Part shown: positions 36,013 through 45,154 of the stretch, piece by piece
How positions within the stretch are numbered: the stretch's first letter is position 1
How the letters are laid out: each line of letters begins with the position of its first letter
NCBI RefSeq assembly: GCF_900176885.1
Contig: NZ_LT839648.1
Location: forward strand, 4,114,813 to 4,178,812
Reading direction: 5' to 3'
DNA length: 64,000 bases
Source: Oceanobacillus senegalensis
Lineage (GTDB): Bacteria > Bacillota > Bacilli > Bacillales > Amphibacillaceae
The notes under the pieces: generated by a model
The model's database searches: none
Seen by the model: only the letters and a program-made list of their open reading frames with translations
Told to the model about the DNA's origin: nothing
Program-made: the position numbers and the translations under genes

Positions 36013-36103
36013 TATTTTATCGATAACCCATTTCCTACAAGTATAAATTTAGTTAATGGAATCATTATAGTAATGGTCTTTTCTTTTCATTAGGAGGGTA
36101 ACG

Positions 36104-36826
36104 TTGGGTACTGTATTATCTTTTTTTTGTATTATATTAGTGGCTTCTGTTTTACAAACAAGTACAGGTTTTGGGTTTTCCATCATGGCGACACCTTTTT
36201 TGCTACTGTTATTTCAACCGCAAGAAGCCATACAAATAAATATCATTTTATCTTTCCTTATTTCCATTTCATTGATATGGAAAATAAGAAAAGACATTGA
36301 CTTTTCAATTATAAAGAGGTTTGTTATCGGGAGTATCGTCGGAGTACCCTTTGGTATAATCATTTTTATCACCATGAATATAACCGCTTTTAAAATAGGG
36401 GTTAGTATACTCCTTTTAGTATTAACATTGCTGTTGATATTGAATTTTAGAGTAAAGCCAACTCGCATCAGAGACTTCATCGTTGGAGGGTTATCCGGTC
36501 TTTTAACAACAAGCATTGGTATGCCAGGTCCTCCATTATTGCTTTATTTTACAGGAACGGATACGGAAAAAGGGAAGTTAAGAGCAACTACGTTAGCCTT
36601 TTATCTGTTTATCTATTTTATTAGTCTTATTACCCAAATCATTTTTACTGGTACAAATAAATTAATATGGGAATCAAGTCTTTATGCAATTCCCATCGTA
36701 TTTTTAGGGTTGTTTATAGGTCAAATTATTTTCAAATGGCTTAATCAACAGATTTTCAAGGTATTTACATATATTCTTTTGAGTTTTACAGGTATTTATC
36801 TTCTTATCGAAAGTTTGTATTCATAA
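36104..36826 (+). CDS. TauE/SafE-family permease
   Basis: A 240-residue membrane protein with about eight helices. The opening FFCIILVASVLQTSTGFGFSIMATPFL and the mid-protein GGLSGLLTTSIGMPGPPLLLYF are the two repeats of the TauE/SafE (sulfite exporter) family, which moves sulfonates, sulfite or other organic anions. The start is TTG at 36104 behind TTAGGAGGG. No enzyme neighbour indicates the substrate. Confidence 0.88.
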   Translation: MGTVLSFFCIILVASVLQTSTGFGFSIMATPFLLLLFQPQEAIQINIILSFLISISLIWKIRKDIDFSIIKRFVIGSIVGVPFGIIIFITMNITAFKIGVSILLLVLTLLLILNFRVKPTRIRDFIVGGLSGLLTTSIGMPGPPLLLYFTGTDTEKGKLRATTLAFYLFIYFISLITQIIFTGTNKLIWESSLYAIPIVFLGLFIGQIIFKWLNQQIFKVFTYILLSFTGIYLLIESLYS

Positions 36827-37181
36827 CATGTGTTGAACAATGGGGGGGAATTGCTCTATAAGTGATAGTGGACCTTCTGAATCAACGGATGATTATATGT
36901 GTATTGATGTAATATACCCTCATCATGTGTTTTGGTCTAACACGTTTATGATGCTGCCATTCTAAACGAAACAAGGAAATGTGATAGGACTTGTAAATCT
37001 CGCAGGTTTATTTCCAAATCTGTGTTCGCTCTAATTACCAAAGTTTCCATTATATTTTCTGACATCTAAAAATTATTTGCGCTTTCCGGAAAGAATTTTA
37101 CCAAAGTAGGCCACAGTCATACAACTTTTTATCATCGTTTTCATAAGTAATAATAACGAATAGGAGAAAGAAGGGTAACCA
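36827..37181. other. Intergenic stretch with a doubtful 41-codon frame
   Basis: A frame from ATG 36840 to TAA 36963-36965 encodes a 41-residue Ser/Met/Phe-rich peptide ending FWSNTFMMLPF, but there is no ribosome site. It precedes DUF4183 spore-surface genes and could be a relic. Otherwise nothing is recognised; AGGAGAAAGAAGGGTAACC just before 37182 is the next gene's ribosome site. Confidence 0.3.
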
Positions 37182-37583
37182 ATGGCCTCTTATAATAATC
37201 CCCATCGTCATAATAAACATATCGTTTCTGTCCCTAAGGTTTATGATTGGTTGAATTCGACAGATACGTTTAATATAAAAATTAATATGCAATGTAAGTG
37301 TCAGAGGAATAATGGCATTATCCAGGCCGATAACTATCAATACTATGCCATTTCAGATGGTATAAAATCCATTTATACGAATGAGGATGAATTACAGGAA
37401 TACGGAGATAGAGGTATTTTAGATCCTGCGTCTGTTTCCTATATGAATCTTTTCATTAACGGAATATTACAGCCGCAGAATCAATATGAGGTGAAAAAAG
37501 GGAGGCTCATCTTTACCTCTGGAGATGTACCAGAAAGAGGGAGCCCCATTATTCTTCAATTTATTACACTTCAATTATCATAA
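37182..37583 (+). CDS. DUF4183 protein with N-terminal His/Cys extension
   Basis: A 133-residue protein. The C-terminal DUF4183 domain (about 50-133) contains [35 protein letters not shown] and [15 protein letters not shown], the compact beta fold found in proteins of the spore surface of Bacillales. The N-terminal 45 residues have a HRHNKH stretch and CKCQ. It runs towards the two minus-strand DUF4183 genes, 18 bases from the nearer one. Likely a coat or exosporium component by family association; this is inference. Confidence 0.8.
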   Translation: MASYNNPHRHNKHIVSVPKVYDWLNSTDTFNIKINMQCKCQRNNGIIQADNYQYYAISDGIKSIYTNEDELQEYGDRGILDPASVSYMNLFINGILQPQNQYEVKKGRLIFTSGDVPERGSPIILQFITLQLS

Positions 37584-37601
37584 AAGTTAATGGTTGAATG
37601 A

Positions 37602-37883
37602 TTAGTTGACTACAATTTCAACGATAACTGGTGTTGCACCATCAAGTGTATCGCCATCTGGGATAGTTATAGCAGTGGTCGAGATGGTTGAGACATCAGT
37701 AGTTTGCACCATTCCATTTATATATAAAATGTAATAGCTTGGCAATGGAAATGCAGTAGCAGCGGCACCTGTGTCATCCGTAAAAGAAGTTGCGTCAATT
37801 TCGAATGCCTCTCCTGTCCCTGTACCAGCTCCTATAGTAGAAACAAATTTTCTAGAGCCCAAAAATGGTCTAACGATTGGCAT
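37602..37883 (-). CDS. DUF4183 protein, tandem copy 1
   Basis: A 93-residue protein. It starts MPIVRPFLGSRKFVSTIGAGTGTGEAF and has the DUF4183 core PLPSYYILYINGMVQTTDV followed by a Thr/Ile-rich strand and the C-terminal VIVEIVVN. Ribosome site GGAGGGG on the minus strand. It is nearly identical to the gene at 38033-38314, with matching upstream DNA, so the pair arose by a recent tandem duplication of about 431 bases. Expected at the spore surface by family association. Confidence 0.82.
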   Translation of the reverse strand: MPIVRPFLGSRKFVSTIGAGTGTGEAFEIDATSFTDDTGAAATAFPLPSYYILYINGMVQTTDVSTISTTAITIPDGDTLDGATPVIVEIVVN

Positions 37884-38032
37884 CCTATCCCCTCCATTTC
37901 ATTAGTAACTAGGGATTAGGAAGAAATCCCTTTCCCTATTATAGTATTGAGTTGTCCATTCTTAGAAACCTCACATACCCTAAGATACAAGTATAATTTT
38001 CCATATTCCCTTTAAAGGTAAGGGTTGAATGA

Positions 38033-38314
38033 CTAGTTAACTACAATTTCAACAATAACTGGTGTTGCACCATCAAGTGTTTCGCCATCTGGGATCGTTA
38101 TAGCAGTGGTCGAGATGGTTGATACATCAGCAGTTTGCACCATTCCATTTATATATAAAATGTAATAGCTTGGCAATGGAAATGCAGTAGCAGCAGCACC
38201 TGTGTCATCCGTAAAAGATGTTGCATCAATTGCAAATGTTTCCCCTGTCCCTGTACCGGCTCCTATGGTAGAAACAAATTTTCTAGAAGCTAAAAAAGGT
38301 CTAACGATAGGCAT
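38033..38314 (-). CDS. DUF4183 protein, tandem copy 2
   Basis: A 93-residue protein differing from its neighbour by only about six residues (for example LASRKF for LGSRKF, and TFAID for AFEID). The near identity extends into the upstream region, including GAGTTGTCCAT and AGTATAATTTTCCAT on the plus strand, so both copies keep the same control signals. Confidence 0.82.
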   Translation of the reverse strand: MPIVRPFLASRKFVSTIGAGTGTGETFAIDATSFTDDTGAAATAFPLPSYYILYINGMVQTADVSTISTTAITIPDGETLDGATPVIVEIVVN

Positions 38315-38462
38315 TTTATTCCCTCCATTTCATTAGTAAATAGGGATGAAGAAGAAATCCCTTTCCCTACTATAGTATTGAGTTGTCCATTTTTAGAAAC
38401 GTCACCTAACCTATGATATAAGTATAATTTTCCATCCTCCCTAATTCGGCATGAAATGGTTT

Positions 38463-39559
38463 CCGGATAGAGAATTTGTTGGTGAAACACACATGGATGT
38501 ACGTATACCAAATGTTTCATAGGAAGGAAATAGACCGTTTACATGTACAAAAGTAGCCTGAAGACACGTTTGATGTTCTTTTCCTCCTTTTCGTCATTCG
38601 CATACATTCCTCTCTGTATCATTAAAATATCTCCAATATGCTCTTATTTTCTTAGAATTTCATAAACAGCTATTTCAGAATGGGATGGCGAATGTATGAA
38701 AGCCTTTCGCAGTTTCTTTCTCCCTCGTTTCGTTTTTTTCGTTAGTCCTTTACAATACCCAGAACACCCCAATTACATAGTGATGTACACCAAGAACGCT
38801 AAGAACTCCTGGCGCAGCAACCTAGTTGGTGCTAGTAAATAGGTTAGTATTACTTCCCGAAACTCCCATGTATAAAGAAGCCCTTTCATCATTACCTCCT
38901 AGTAAGTAAGAGGTGATTCTCCTTTCAGGTTGTGAAGAAATTGACCTAAACTATCCCGTACATTCATGGCTAAGGTATTGCAGATTAATGAGCAGTATTA
39001 CCTCCACATGAAACATGCAAGAATAACGAATCCTTTAGGTGAGGGGTGAAAGAAACGCCTATTGATTGAAGATTTACTTTATGCTGATCTTAAAACAGGG
39101 GAAATTCCTCTGCTTTTATTATTTTATTCCGATGTTTTACCAGTTTTCATCTCAAATGAATAGTAGTTGCTTTGATGGATATATGAGACATCCGAATGAG
39201 ATTTACACTATTTTATTACCTCCTTTTTAATTATTTTAATAACAAACAACCTTATTGCTAAAACTCAGGATATTTCATTCTGTAAAATGAATGAAATATA
39301 ACGTAATTCAAACTTAATATCCTTGTGAAATATAAGTAATATAACCGTAAAAAAGTTTAATATTTTGTAAATTAGTTTAACATACTCTAAATATGTTGTA
39401 ACAATATTGTAATTATTCAGTTTATCTATGGAATTAAGCAATAATGTGTAGTAATATGTTGATTGATGTTTGGTAGACGTCGATATTAATCGATTGACAG
39501 AGTTGTGAAAGTCTATCGTGCCAAATGTTAATATGCTGATTTTAAGGAGGTTTTAAAAG
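38463..39559. other. Long gene-poor stretch before the capsule operon
   Basis: No gene of normal size is supported over 1.1 kb. On the minus strand, AGGAGGTAATG near 38890 precedes a 39-codon frame (38773-38892). An overlapping frame (38750-38869) has a more protein-like sequence, VAAPGVLSVLGVHHYVIG, but contains an in-frame TAG at codon 16, so a small gene may have decayed here. From 39230 the DNA is very AT-rich and is probably the capsule promoter region; TTGACA at 39495-39500 is a candidate -35 box without a convincing -10. Confidence 0.4.
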
Positions 39560-40807
39560 GTGTATCTGGTTACTTTATTGAGTTGTATGTTGTTTGTTCT
39601 AGGTATGGTAGAAAAAAGGAAGCACCAAAGAAAAGTAGATTCGATACCGATTCGCATTAATGTTAATGGGATAAGAGGTAAGTCAACAATTACTAGATTG
39701 ATAACATGGGCAATTATGGAAGATGGTTATAAAGCGGTAGGAAAAACTACTGGGACAAGCGCAAGAATGTTTTATTGGAATCGTGAAGAAGAAGAACCAA
39801 TTATCAGAAGACGCGAAGGTGCAAACATAAAAGAGCAAAAAAATATCGTTAAAAAAGCGTCAGATGTCGGGGCAGAAGTACTAGTAAGTGAGTGTATGGC
39901 AGTTAATCCCGATTATCAACGAGTTTTTCAAAAAGACCTTTTACAAGCTAATATCGGTGTGATCATCAATGTTTTAGAAGACCACATGGATGTTTTAGGT
40001 CCAACTTTAGATAATGTTGCAGAATCATTTACACATACTATCCCTTATAATGGGACGTTAATTATCGAAAAAAATGAGTATGAAAATTATTACAAGGAAA
40101 TTGCAAAACAAAGAAATACAAGAGTAATCGTTGCCGATGAAAGCAGAGTTAGTGAAGAATACTTATTAAAATTTGAATATATGGTATTTCCGATCAATGT
40201 AGCCATTGCATTAGCTGTTGCAGAAGCGTTAAACATTGAGGAAGAAGTTGCTTTAAGGGGAATGTTGAAAGCTAATCCTGATGTTGGCGCATTGAAAATC
40301 ATTCCAATTGGTAACCCTATGACTCCTTCCTATTTTGTAAATGGATTTGCTGCAAATGACTCTGCATCAACGTTGAATATATACAATAGAGTTCGCATGC
40401 TTGGTTACTATCCTGACAAGTTAGTTGTCATCATGAATTGTCGTAGTGATAGGGTCGATCGAACCGAATCATTTGCAACCGATGTGTTACCTCATTTGGA
40501 CATGGAGGCACTTTTTCTTATCGGTCAAACTACAAAGCCTATAATAGATAGCTACCAAGAAGGAAATATAAATGTAGAGAATCTTTACAATTTAGAGGGG
40601 ATAGAAACACGTGAAATAATGGAAAATTTGGAAGATTATTTACATGATCATACGATTTATGGGATTGGTAATATTCATGGGTCTGGTGAGCCATTAATTG
40701 AAGAATTAGAAGCATTAAAAGTGGAAGAGAAAGTCAACATGAAAGATTACCAAATAAACGATGATGAAATGGTAATGGAAGAAGAAAAAGAATTGGTATT
40801 AAACTAA
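39560..40807 (+). CDS. capB: Poly-gamma-glutamate synthase subunit CapB/PgsB
   Basis: A 415-residue ATP-dependent ligase of the Mur-ligase-like group that polymerises gamma-linked glutamate at the membrane. A short N-terminal membrane segment is followed by the P-loop INVNGIRGKSTITRL (around residue 37), then TTGTSARMFYW, VSECMAVNPDYQ and NVLEDHMDVLGPT, all hallmarks of CapB/PgsB. It starts with GTG at 39560 behind TAAGGAGG. First gene of capB-capC-capE-capD, 21 bases from capC. Confidence 0.96.
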   Translation: MYLVTLLSCMLFVLGMVEKRKHQRKVDSIPIRINVNGIRGKSTITRLITWAIMEDGYKAVGKTTGTSARMFYWNREEEEPIIRRREGANIKEQKNIVKKASDVGAEVLVSECMAVNPDYQRVFQKDLLQANIGVIINVLEDHMDVLGPTLDNVAESFTHTIPYNGTLIIEKNEYENYYKEIAKQRNTRVIVADESRVSEEYLLKFEYMVFPINVAIALAVAEALNIEEEVALRGMLKANPDVGALKIIPIGNPMTPSYFVNGFAANDSASTLNIYNRVRMLGYYPDKLVVIMNCRSDRVDRTESFATDVLPHLDMEALFLIGQTTKPIIDSYQEGNINVENLYNLEGIETREIMENLEDYLHDHTIYGIGNIHGSGEPLIEELEALKVEEKVNMKDYQINDDEMVMEEEKELVLN

Positions 40808-40828
40808 GGAAACCAGGGGGAGAAAATA

Positions 40829-41281
40829 ATGGTCACAGATGCGTATATAGCATTAGCAGTAGGTGCTTTTTTTAGTTTGTTATATGTAGAAAGAACTGGT
40901 ATTTTACCAGCAGGGATCGTTGTGCCAAGTTATTTAGCATTAACATTTACTTCACCAATGATTATTGTTGGCACATTATTTATTGCTTTTATCACGTATT
41001 TATTTGTCATGAAAGTAATCGGCCGCTTTACTGTCTTATATGGTAGAAGAAAGTTTACTGCCATGTTACTTTGTGGGATTATCTTTAAAATAATTTTTGA
41101 CCAATTCGTAAATATTCCTACGACTTTAGGAATGATAGAATTGCAGGTATTAGGGATGGTAGTTCCGGGAATCATTGCCAATACCATTCAAAGACAGGGT
41201 GTCATTCCAACGGTTAGTAGTACAGTGCTTCTTAGCGCATTGACCTATTCTGTTTTACTTACATATAATTCAATTGTTTAA
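40829..41281 (+). CDS. capC: Poly-gamma-glutamate synthase subunit CapC/PgsC
   Basis: A 150-residue membrane protein with about five helices; the usual family length. It begins DAYIALAVGAFFSLLYVERTGILPAG and has QVLGMVVPGIIANTIQRQG near the C-terminus, both typical. It works with CapB in synthesis and export of the polymer. The ribosome site CAGGGGGAG lies in front of the ATG. Confidence 0.95.
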   Translation: MVTDAYIALAVGAFFSLLYVERTGILPAGIVVPSYLALTFTSPMIIVGTLFIAFITYLFVMKVIGRFTVLYGRRKFTAMLLCGIIFKIIFDQFVNIPTTLGMIELQVLGMVVPGIIANTIQRQGVIPTVSSTVLLSALTYSVLLTYNSIV

Positions 41282-41300
41282 TAGATAGGAGAGGTTAAAA

Positions 41301-41444
41301 TTGGAATCAAAAGTAAATCAAAAATTGTCGTTTAAAGAATGGATGTTAAAACATACGAAAAGTGAACAAAAGAAAGCAGACGTACATTCCATTATAGCTT
41401 CTATTATTACTTTGGTATGTATATTGTTATATGAAATGCTATAA
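41301..41444 (+). CDS. CapE/PgsE-like small capsule subunit
   Basis: A 47-residue protein from a TTG start at 41301 with the ribosome site ATAGGAGAGG. A polar Lys-rich N-terminal half (SFKEWMLKHTKSEQKKAD) is followed by one membrane helix (IIASIITLVCILLYEML). It is 19 bases after capC. Both its size and its shape match the short CapE/PgsE peptides needed for polymer synthesis in other bacilli. Those small proteins diverge fast, so the match is by position and layout, not by sequence. Confidence 0.7.
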   Translation: MESKVNQKLSFKEWMLKHTKSEQKKADVHSIIASIITLVCILLYEML

Positions 41445-41482
41445 TATGACTAGAAGAAAATTTTAAAAATAAAATCATGTTA

Positions 41483-41595
41483 GAGACTGGGACAAAAGTG
41501 TTTCAAACCAAATGAAATCCGAACCGCGCATTTCGTTCGTTCGTGTGATGCAATGTTCGGATTTGGTTTAAACACGTACATTATGTCCCAGTTTC
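41483..41595. repeat. GAGACTGGGACA inverted-repeat element inside the capsule operon
   Basis: GAGACTGGGACA opens at 41483 and TGTCCCAGTTTC closes at 41584-41595. An inner stem pairs AAACCAAATGAAATCCGAAC with GTTCGGATTTGGTTT. It lies between capE and capD and could reduce or end transcription into capD, or stabilise the upstream message. Confidence 0.85.
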
Positions 41596-41735
41596 TTTTG
41601 ACTGAAATAATTAGAGTGAAAAAGGAAAAAATTAAAAGAAAGACAGAAATTAGTTCAACCAATCGTATTAGTATAGTGGTTTTTTCTTTACACGAAGTTA
41701 AACCCAAAATTGTATTTAATGAATGGATGCTACAA

Positions 41736-43364
41736 ATGAAAAAAGTAAACAGATCTGATTTTTATAGAACAAATATAATCATTTTAGTGATTATTTTATT
41801 TATACATTTTTTACTCATTCCTTTATTGAACAAAGAAGATAGTGAAAACAATCCCATACCAAAATTGAACGAGATTGTGAAGAATGGAAAGGAAGACTTT
41901 GGTGTTGCAAGTGATAATCCAATTGCAACGAAAATCGGAATGGAAGTTTTAGAAAATAGTGGAAATGCTGTCGATGCATCGATTGCTGTTGCTTACACAT
42001 TAAATGTTGTAGAGCCTTCTTTATCGGGTATTGGTGGTGGTGGAACGTTAATGGTCATGGAACCTGATGAAGAACCCATTGTTTATGATTATCGTGAGAC
42101 GGCACCAAAGGATGGAAATATTTCTAGTAAGGGAATTGGTGTCATGGGCTTTGTGAAAGGTATGGAGGAAGTCCACGATGATTATGGAGACCTTCCTATG
42201 GATGCTTTAATGGAATATGCCATAAACATAGCAGAGAATGGATTTGAAGTATCCGAGACGTTACATGAAAGATTAGAAGGCGCAGATTATCGGTTGGATG
42301 ATGAAGAGCTTCCATATCTATTTCCAAATGGGGAGGCAGTAAAAGAAGGAACAATCATAAAACAGCCAGAAATGGCAGAAACATTACAACTGATTCAAAA
42401 AGAAGGTACGGATGCCTTTTATGAAGGTGACATTGCAGAAGAAATAAATGATGAAGTGCCTAGTATCGAATTAAGTGATTTAGAGGACTATGAGGTAGAA
42501 GTAAAGGAGCCCTTAAGTGTTGATTATAAAGGGTATACGGTCTATTTACCACCACCCCCTAGTGGAGGAATTATGATTGGTCAACAATTGTCGATGGCGA
42601 AATACCTCGATTACGATGAGACGTATGACTTTTACAATAATATCAGTATTACCAATCGCCTTGCTTATCGGGAAAGATATGAAAAAGTTGGAGATCCAAA
42701 CTTTGTAGATGTGGAAACAGATAAAATGTTAGAGGAAGAACATATAAAAGAATTAGTAAGAAATAAAGACGAGGATTTACAAACAAAATTAGATTCAAAA
42801 GGTGATATGGAAGATCACGCAAACACAACTCATTTTGTAGTAATAGACAAAGATGGAATGATGGTATCATCTACGAATACGTTAAGTAACTTTTTTGGGT
42901 CAGGAGAAACGGTAGAAGGGTTTTTCTTGAATAATCAATTAGACAATTTCAGTCTTAGCGAATCTTCTCCTAATGAATTAGAGGGTGGAAAAAGACCATT
43001 TAGCTATACTTCACCAATGATTGTTGCAGAAGATGGAGAACCTATACTTGGAATAGGCAGTTCAGGAGGTAGACGAATAACTTCCGTATTGACTAGTATT
43101 TTAGTGCACTATTTTGATCAAGATGTTCCTTTACAAGAAGCTATTGACAAACCAAGGTTTTTTATGGAGTTAAATGAAGATGTGATATTTTTTGAGGATG
43201 AAATAGATAATGAATTAGAAGAGAAATTTGAATCAGATGATTTTGAGGTAAGAGAAGATTATCGATCTGTTTATTTTGGTAGTGTAGAAGCATTAGCTGT
43301 GGAAGATGGGGAAATAGTTGGCGGATCGGATAAAAGAAGGAATGGAAAATGGTTAAGTAATTAA
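41736..43364 (+). CDS. capD: CapD-type gamma-glutamyltransferase
   Basis: About 542 residues, a gamma-glutamyltransferase-fold enzyme. The N-terminal helix (FYRTNIIILVIILFIHFLL) anchors or exports it. The large-subunit part has DAIASSAVAVAY-like VDASIAVAYTLNVVEPSLSGIGGGG. The self-processing site is NTTHFVVIDKDG, whose Thr becomes the new N-terminal nucleophile. The small subunit has the RRITSVLTSILVHYFD region. CapD proteins cut poly-gamma-glutamate and attach it to peptidoglycan, giving a bound capsule. The open frame begins at 41553 within the repeat; I place the start at ATG 41736, although its ribosome site is weak. The protein is strongly acidic, as in salt-tolerant bacteria. Confidence 0.88.
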   Translation: MKKVNRSDFYRTNIIILVIILFIHFLLIPLLNKEDSENNPIPKLNEIVKNGKEDFGVASDNPIATKIGMEVLENSGNAVDASIAVAYTLNVVEPSLSGIGGGGTLMVMEPDEEPIVYDYRETAPKDGNISSKGIGVMGFVKGMEEVHDDYGDLPMDALMEYAINIAENGFEVSETLHERLEGADYRLDDEELPYLFPNGEAVKEGTIIKQPEMAETLQLIQKEGTDAFYEGDIAEEINDEVPSIELSDLEDYEVEVKEPLSVDYKGYTVYLPPPPSGGIMIGQQLSMAKYLDYDETYDFYNNISITNRLAYRERYEKVGDPNFVDVETDKMLEEEHIKELVRNKDEDLQTKLDSKGDMEDHANTTHFVVIDKDGMMVSSTNTLSNFFGSGETVEGFFLNNQLDNFSLSESSPNELEGGKRPFSYTSPMIVAEDGEPILGIGSSGGRRITSVLTSILVHYFDQDVPLQEAIDKPRFFMELNEDVIFFEDEIDNELEEKFESDDFEVREDYRSVYFGSVEALAVEDGEIVGGSDKRRNGKWLSN

Positions 43365-43651
43365 AAATGGTTCAAGTTATACTGTTTGGAATTGGGGTAG
43401 GGAAGAGGTACATCTTCCTAAACCAATTCATTTTTTTTATGGAGGAAAACTACTATGTTTAATGAAAAACACATGTAAGTACGTAAATTTAGATAGAAAA
43501 GAAAGCTAGAAGGTTCTCTTTTTAGTTAAAACGATTGGAATAATCTTTGGGTAGAAAATGTAAAAGCCACCCAATCCTTTCTGAGAGGGTGACCTATTCT
43601 TTAAGGTTTCCTTGGTAATCGACCAACCGTATAATGGCAATCGATTCTTAT
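43365..43651. other. Intergenic stretch between convergent genes
   Basis: Short stop-rich sequence. ACCCAATCC/AGAGGGTGACC around 43570-43592 is a weak hairpin that may end transcription from either side. No gene is supported. Confidence 0.3.
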
Positions 43652-44749
43652 CTACTGTATTCCATAATCTTTAGCAAAAACCATTTTGGTGTCAACCAAT
43701 ACATCTTCCGCATTTTCATCTAAGTTGAACACTCGGGCACCACGTAATCTGTCATTTTCTTCTCCGCCAAGGCCATAGGCTCCAAACCCTACGCTTCCTG
43801 CATAGCCTAATTTGATTCCATAATAGTCACCAACATAGGTATTGATATGATCATGGCCAGAAAATACCCCTTTTACGTCGCCCCTCTCTAACATAGCTGC
43901 AAACATTCCGCTGTTAAATGGACCAGAACAAACACACTCATTCTTTTCCCCTTTGATAGTATGCTTTTCTACAGCTTTTTTGTGGCTTTCTTCTGTTTCT
44001 TCAGATGGGCTACCATACCACATATACTTAAATTCTGGGAGTGGAATATGCATGAACGCTAATGAAGGAACCTTATGTCCGGTTGTTTGCTCCAGCTTTT
44101 TAGAGGTTTCATTATACCACTGAACTTGATCGTGGCGAAGCCAATCCCAGGTATGGTAACCTTCAAAGTCTTGTCCTGCCATTTCCTTTGGTGCATATCT
44201 ACCACTGTCAAATAGCCAAATATTAAATGCTGGCTTTGTATTTTTGGAATTTTTGATAACAAGGTTTGTATTTCCTGTTCCGGTAATATCTTTTGGTCCG
44301 CGCTTATTAACATTATGTTCATAAGACATATAGATCTCAAGCATTTCTTCTTCATCTAATCCGGTCTTTGGTGTATGGTCCTCATCATGGTTGCCAAAGG
44401 TTACTGCCCATTGTACCCCTCTATATTCCATCGGTTGGGCAATAGTATGTATGGCCTGCTTCACCTCATCCGGTGTTTCCAGATTAGCATTAAGCATGTC
44501 CCCATTTAAAATGGCTAAATCAGGCTTCTGCTCATCAAGCACAGAATTCATTAACTCTATCGTCCGGGCATCGATATCCTCATCATCCTGAATGTCATTA
44601 AACTGAACAATTCGATACTTCCCATCCGAATTGAATTGCAGCTTCTCATTTTCATTTGTTTTCCCTTGAACAGGGGTACTGAAAGAATTTGTTGTGATTA
44701 AGACAGCGATAATCGCAGTGGCAATAATACCTAGAAATTTGAATTTCAC
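43652..44749 (-). CDS. Secreted calcineurin-like metallophosphatase
   Basis: A 365-residue protein with a signal peptide (MKFKFLGIIATAIIAVLITTNSF, cleavage near 28-30). The metallophosphoesterase motifs are in order: VQFNDIQDDEDID (Asp site, where most family members have DxH), LAILNGDML, TFGNHDEDHT (GNHD/E), FMHIPLPE and FSGHDHINTYVG (GHDH). This arrangement is close to the purple-acid-phosphatase-like proteins of the Dcr2 type. In the first motif the usual His is Gln (NDIQ), which could alter the metal site. It is convergent with capD and faces a long repeat-rich gap. Confidence 0.85.
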   Translation of the reverse strand: MKFKFLGIIATAIIAVLITTNSFSTPVQGKTNENEKLQFNSDGKYRIVQFNDIQDDEDIDARTIELMNSVLDEQKPDLAILNGDMLNANLETPDEVKQAIHTIAQPMEYRGVQWAVTFGNHDEDHTPKTGLDEEEMLEIYMSYEHNVNKRGPKDITGTGNTNLVIKNSKNTKPAFNIWLFDSGRYAPKEMAGQDFEGYHTWDWLRHDQVQWYNETSKKLEQTTGHKVPSLAFMHIPLPEFKYMWYGSPSEETEESHKKAVEKHTIKGEKNECVCSGPFNSGMFAAMLERGDVKGVFSGHDHINTYVGDYYGIKLGYAGSVGFGAYGLGGEENDRLRGARVFNLDENAEDVLVDTKMVFAKDYGIQ

Positions 44750-44959
44750 AAAAAGACCTCCTTCTTCTATTAAGTATTCTTTACTACATCAAATTAAGTT
44801 TACTAGATTCGTATTAATTCTATATCAATTCACTTTAAAGGTTATGTAAAATTTTCTGTGGATTTATGGAATGGTTTCCTATCTAAGGTAGTGGCTGTTG
44901 TCGATTTTTATGACAGAGTTGGAAGGGTTAATGTGCAGTAACTTGTTAAGGTAAGTTTA

Positions 44960-45080
44960 TACCGCTACGGAAATACACTGCGCTTTCCGTGGGCGGCTGC
45001 TGAGCCCTCCTCGTGCTACGCACTCCGGGGTCTCACCTAGGCCTCTGCTCCCACAGGAGTCTTCGTGTATTTCCTCCGCT
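44960..45080. repeat. Bacillaceae dispersed repeat, GC-rich, type A
   Basis: ACCGCTACGGAAATACACTG, CGCTTTCCGTGGGCGGCTGC and CTCCACAGGAGTCTTCGTGT-like blocks form a GC-rich island in an AT-rich setting. I recognise this as a widespread intergenic repeat of Oceanobacillus/Virgibacillus-type genomes. The ends (GGAAATACAC / GTGTATTTCC) are inverted repeats, so the whole unit can fold into one hairpin. Confidence 0.75.
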
Positions 45081-45154
45081 GGTGTTGTGTTTCAACTTTC
45101 TCATTCAATTATCAAAAAGATGATGTGATGAAAAAGTAATTTTCCCTAATATTA

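Larger units (their letters stand above)
37602..38462. repeat. Tandem duplication of ~431 bases
   Basis: Bases 37602-38032 and 38033-38462 align along their whole length, covering the coding region and about 130 bases of upstream DNA. Divergence is greater in the spacer than in the coding part, consistent with selection on the protein. Confidence 0.85.

Noticed and set aside
41553..41735. 61-residue N-terminal extension of CapD
   Set aside because: The frame continues into the repeat element and has no family counterpart; ATG 41736 starts just before the membrane anchor.
43652..44749. The secreted phosphatase as the missing CapA
   Set aside because: It has calcineurin-like motifs rather than the PGA_cap pattern, lies on the opposite strand and is convergent with capD.
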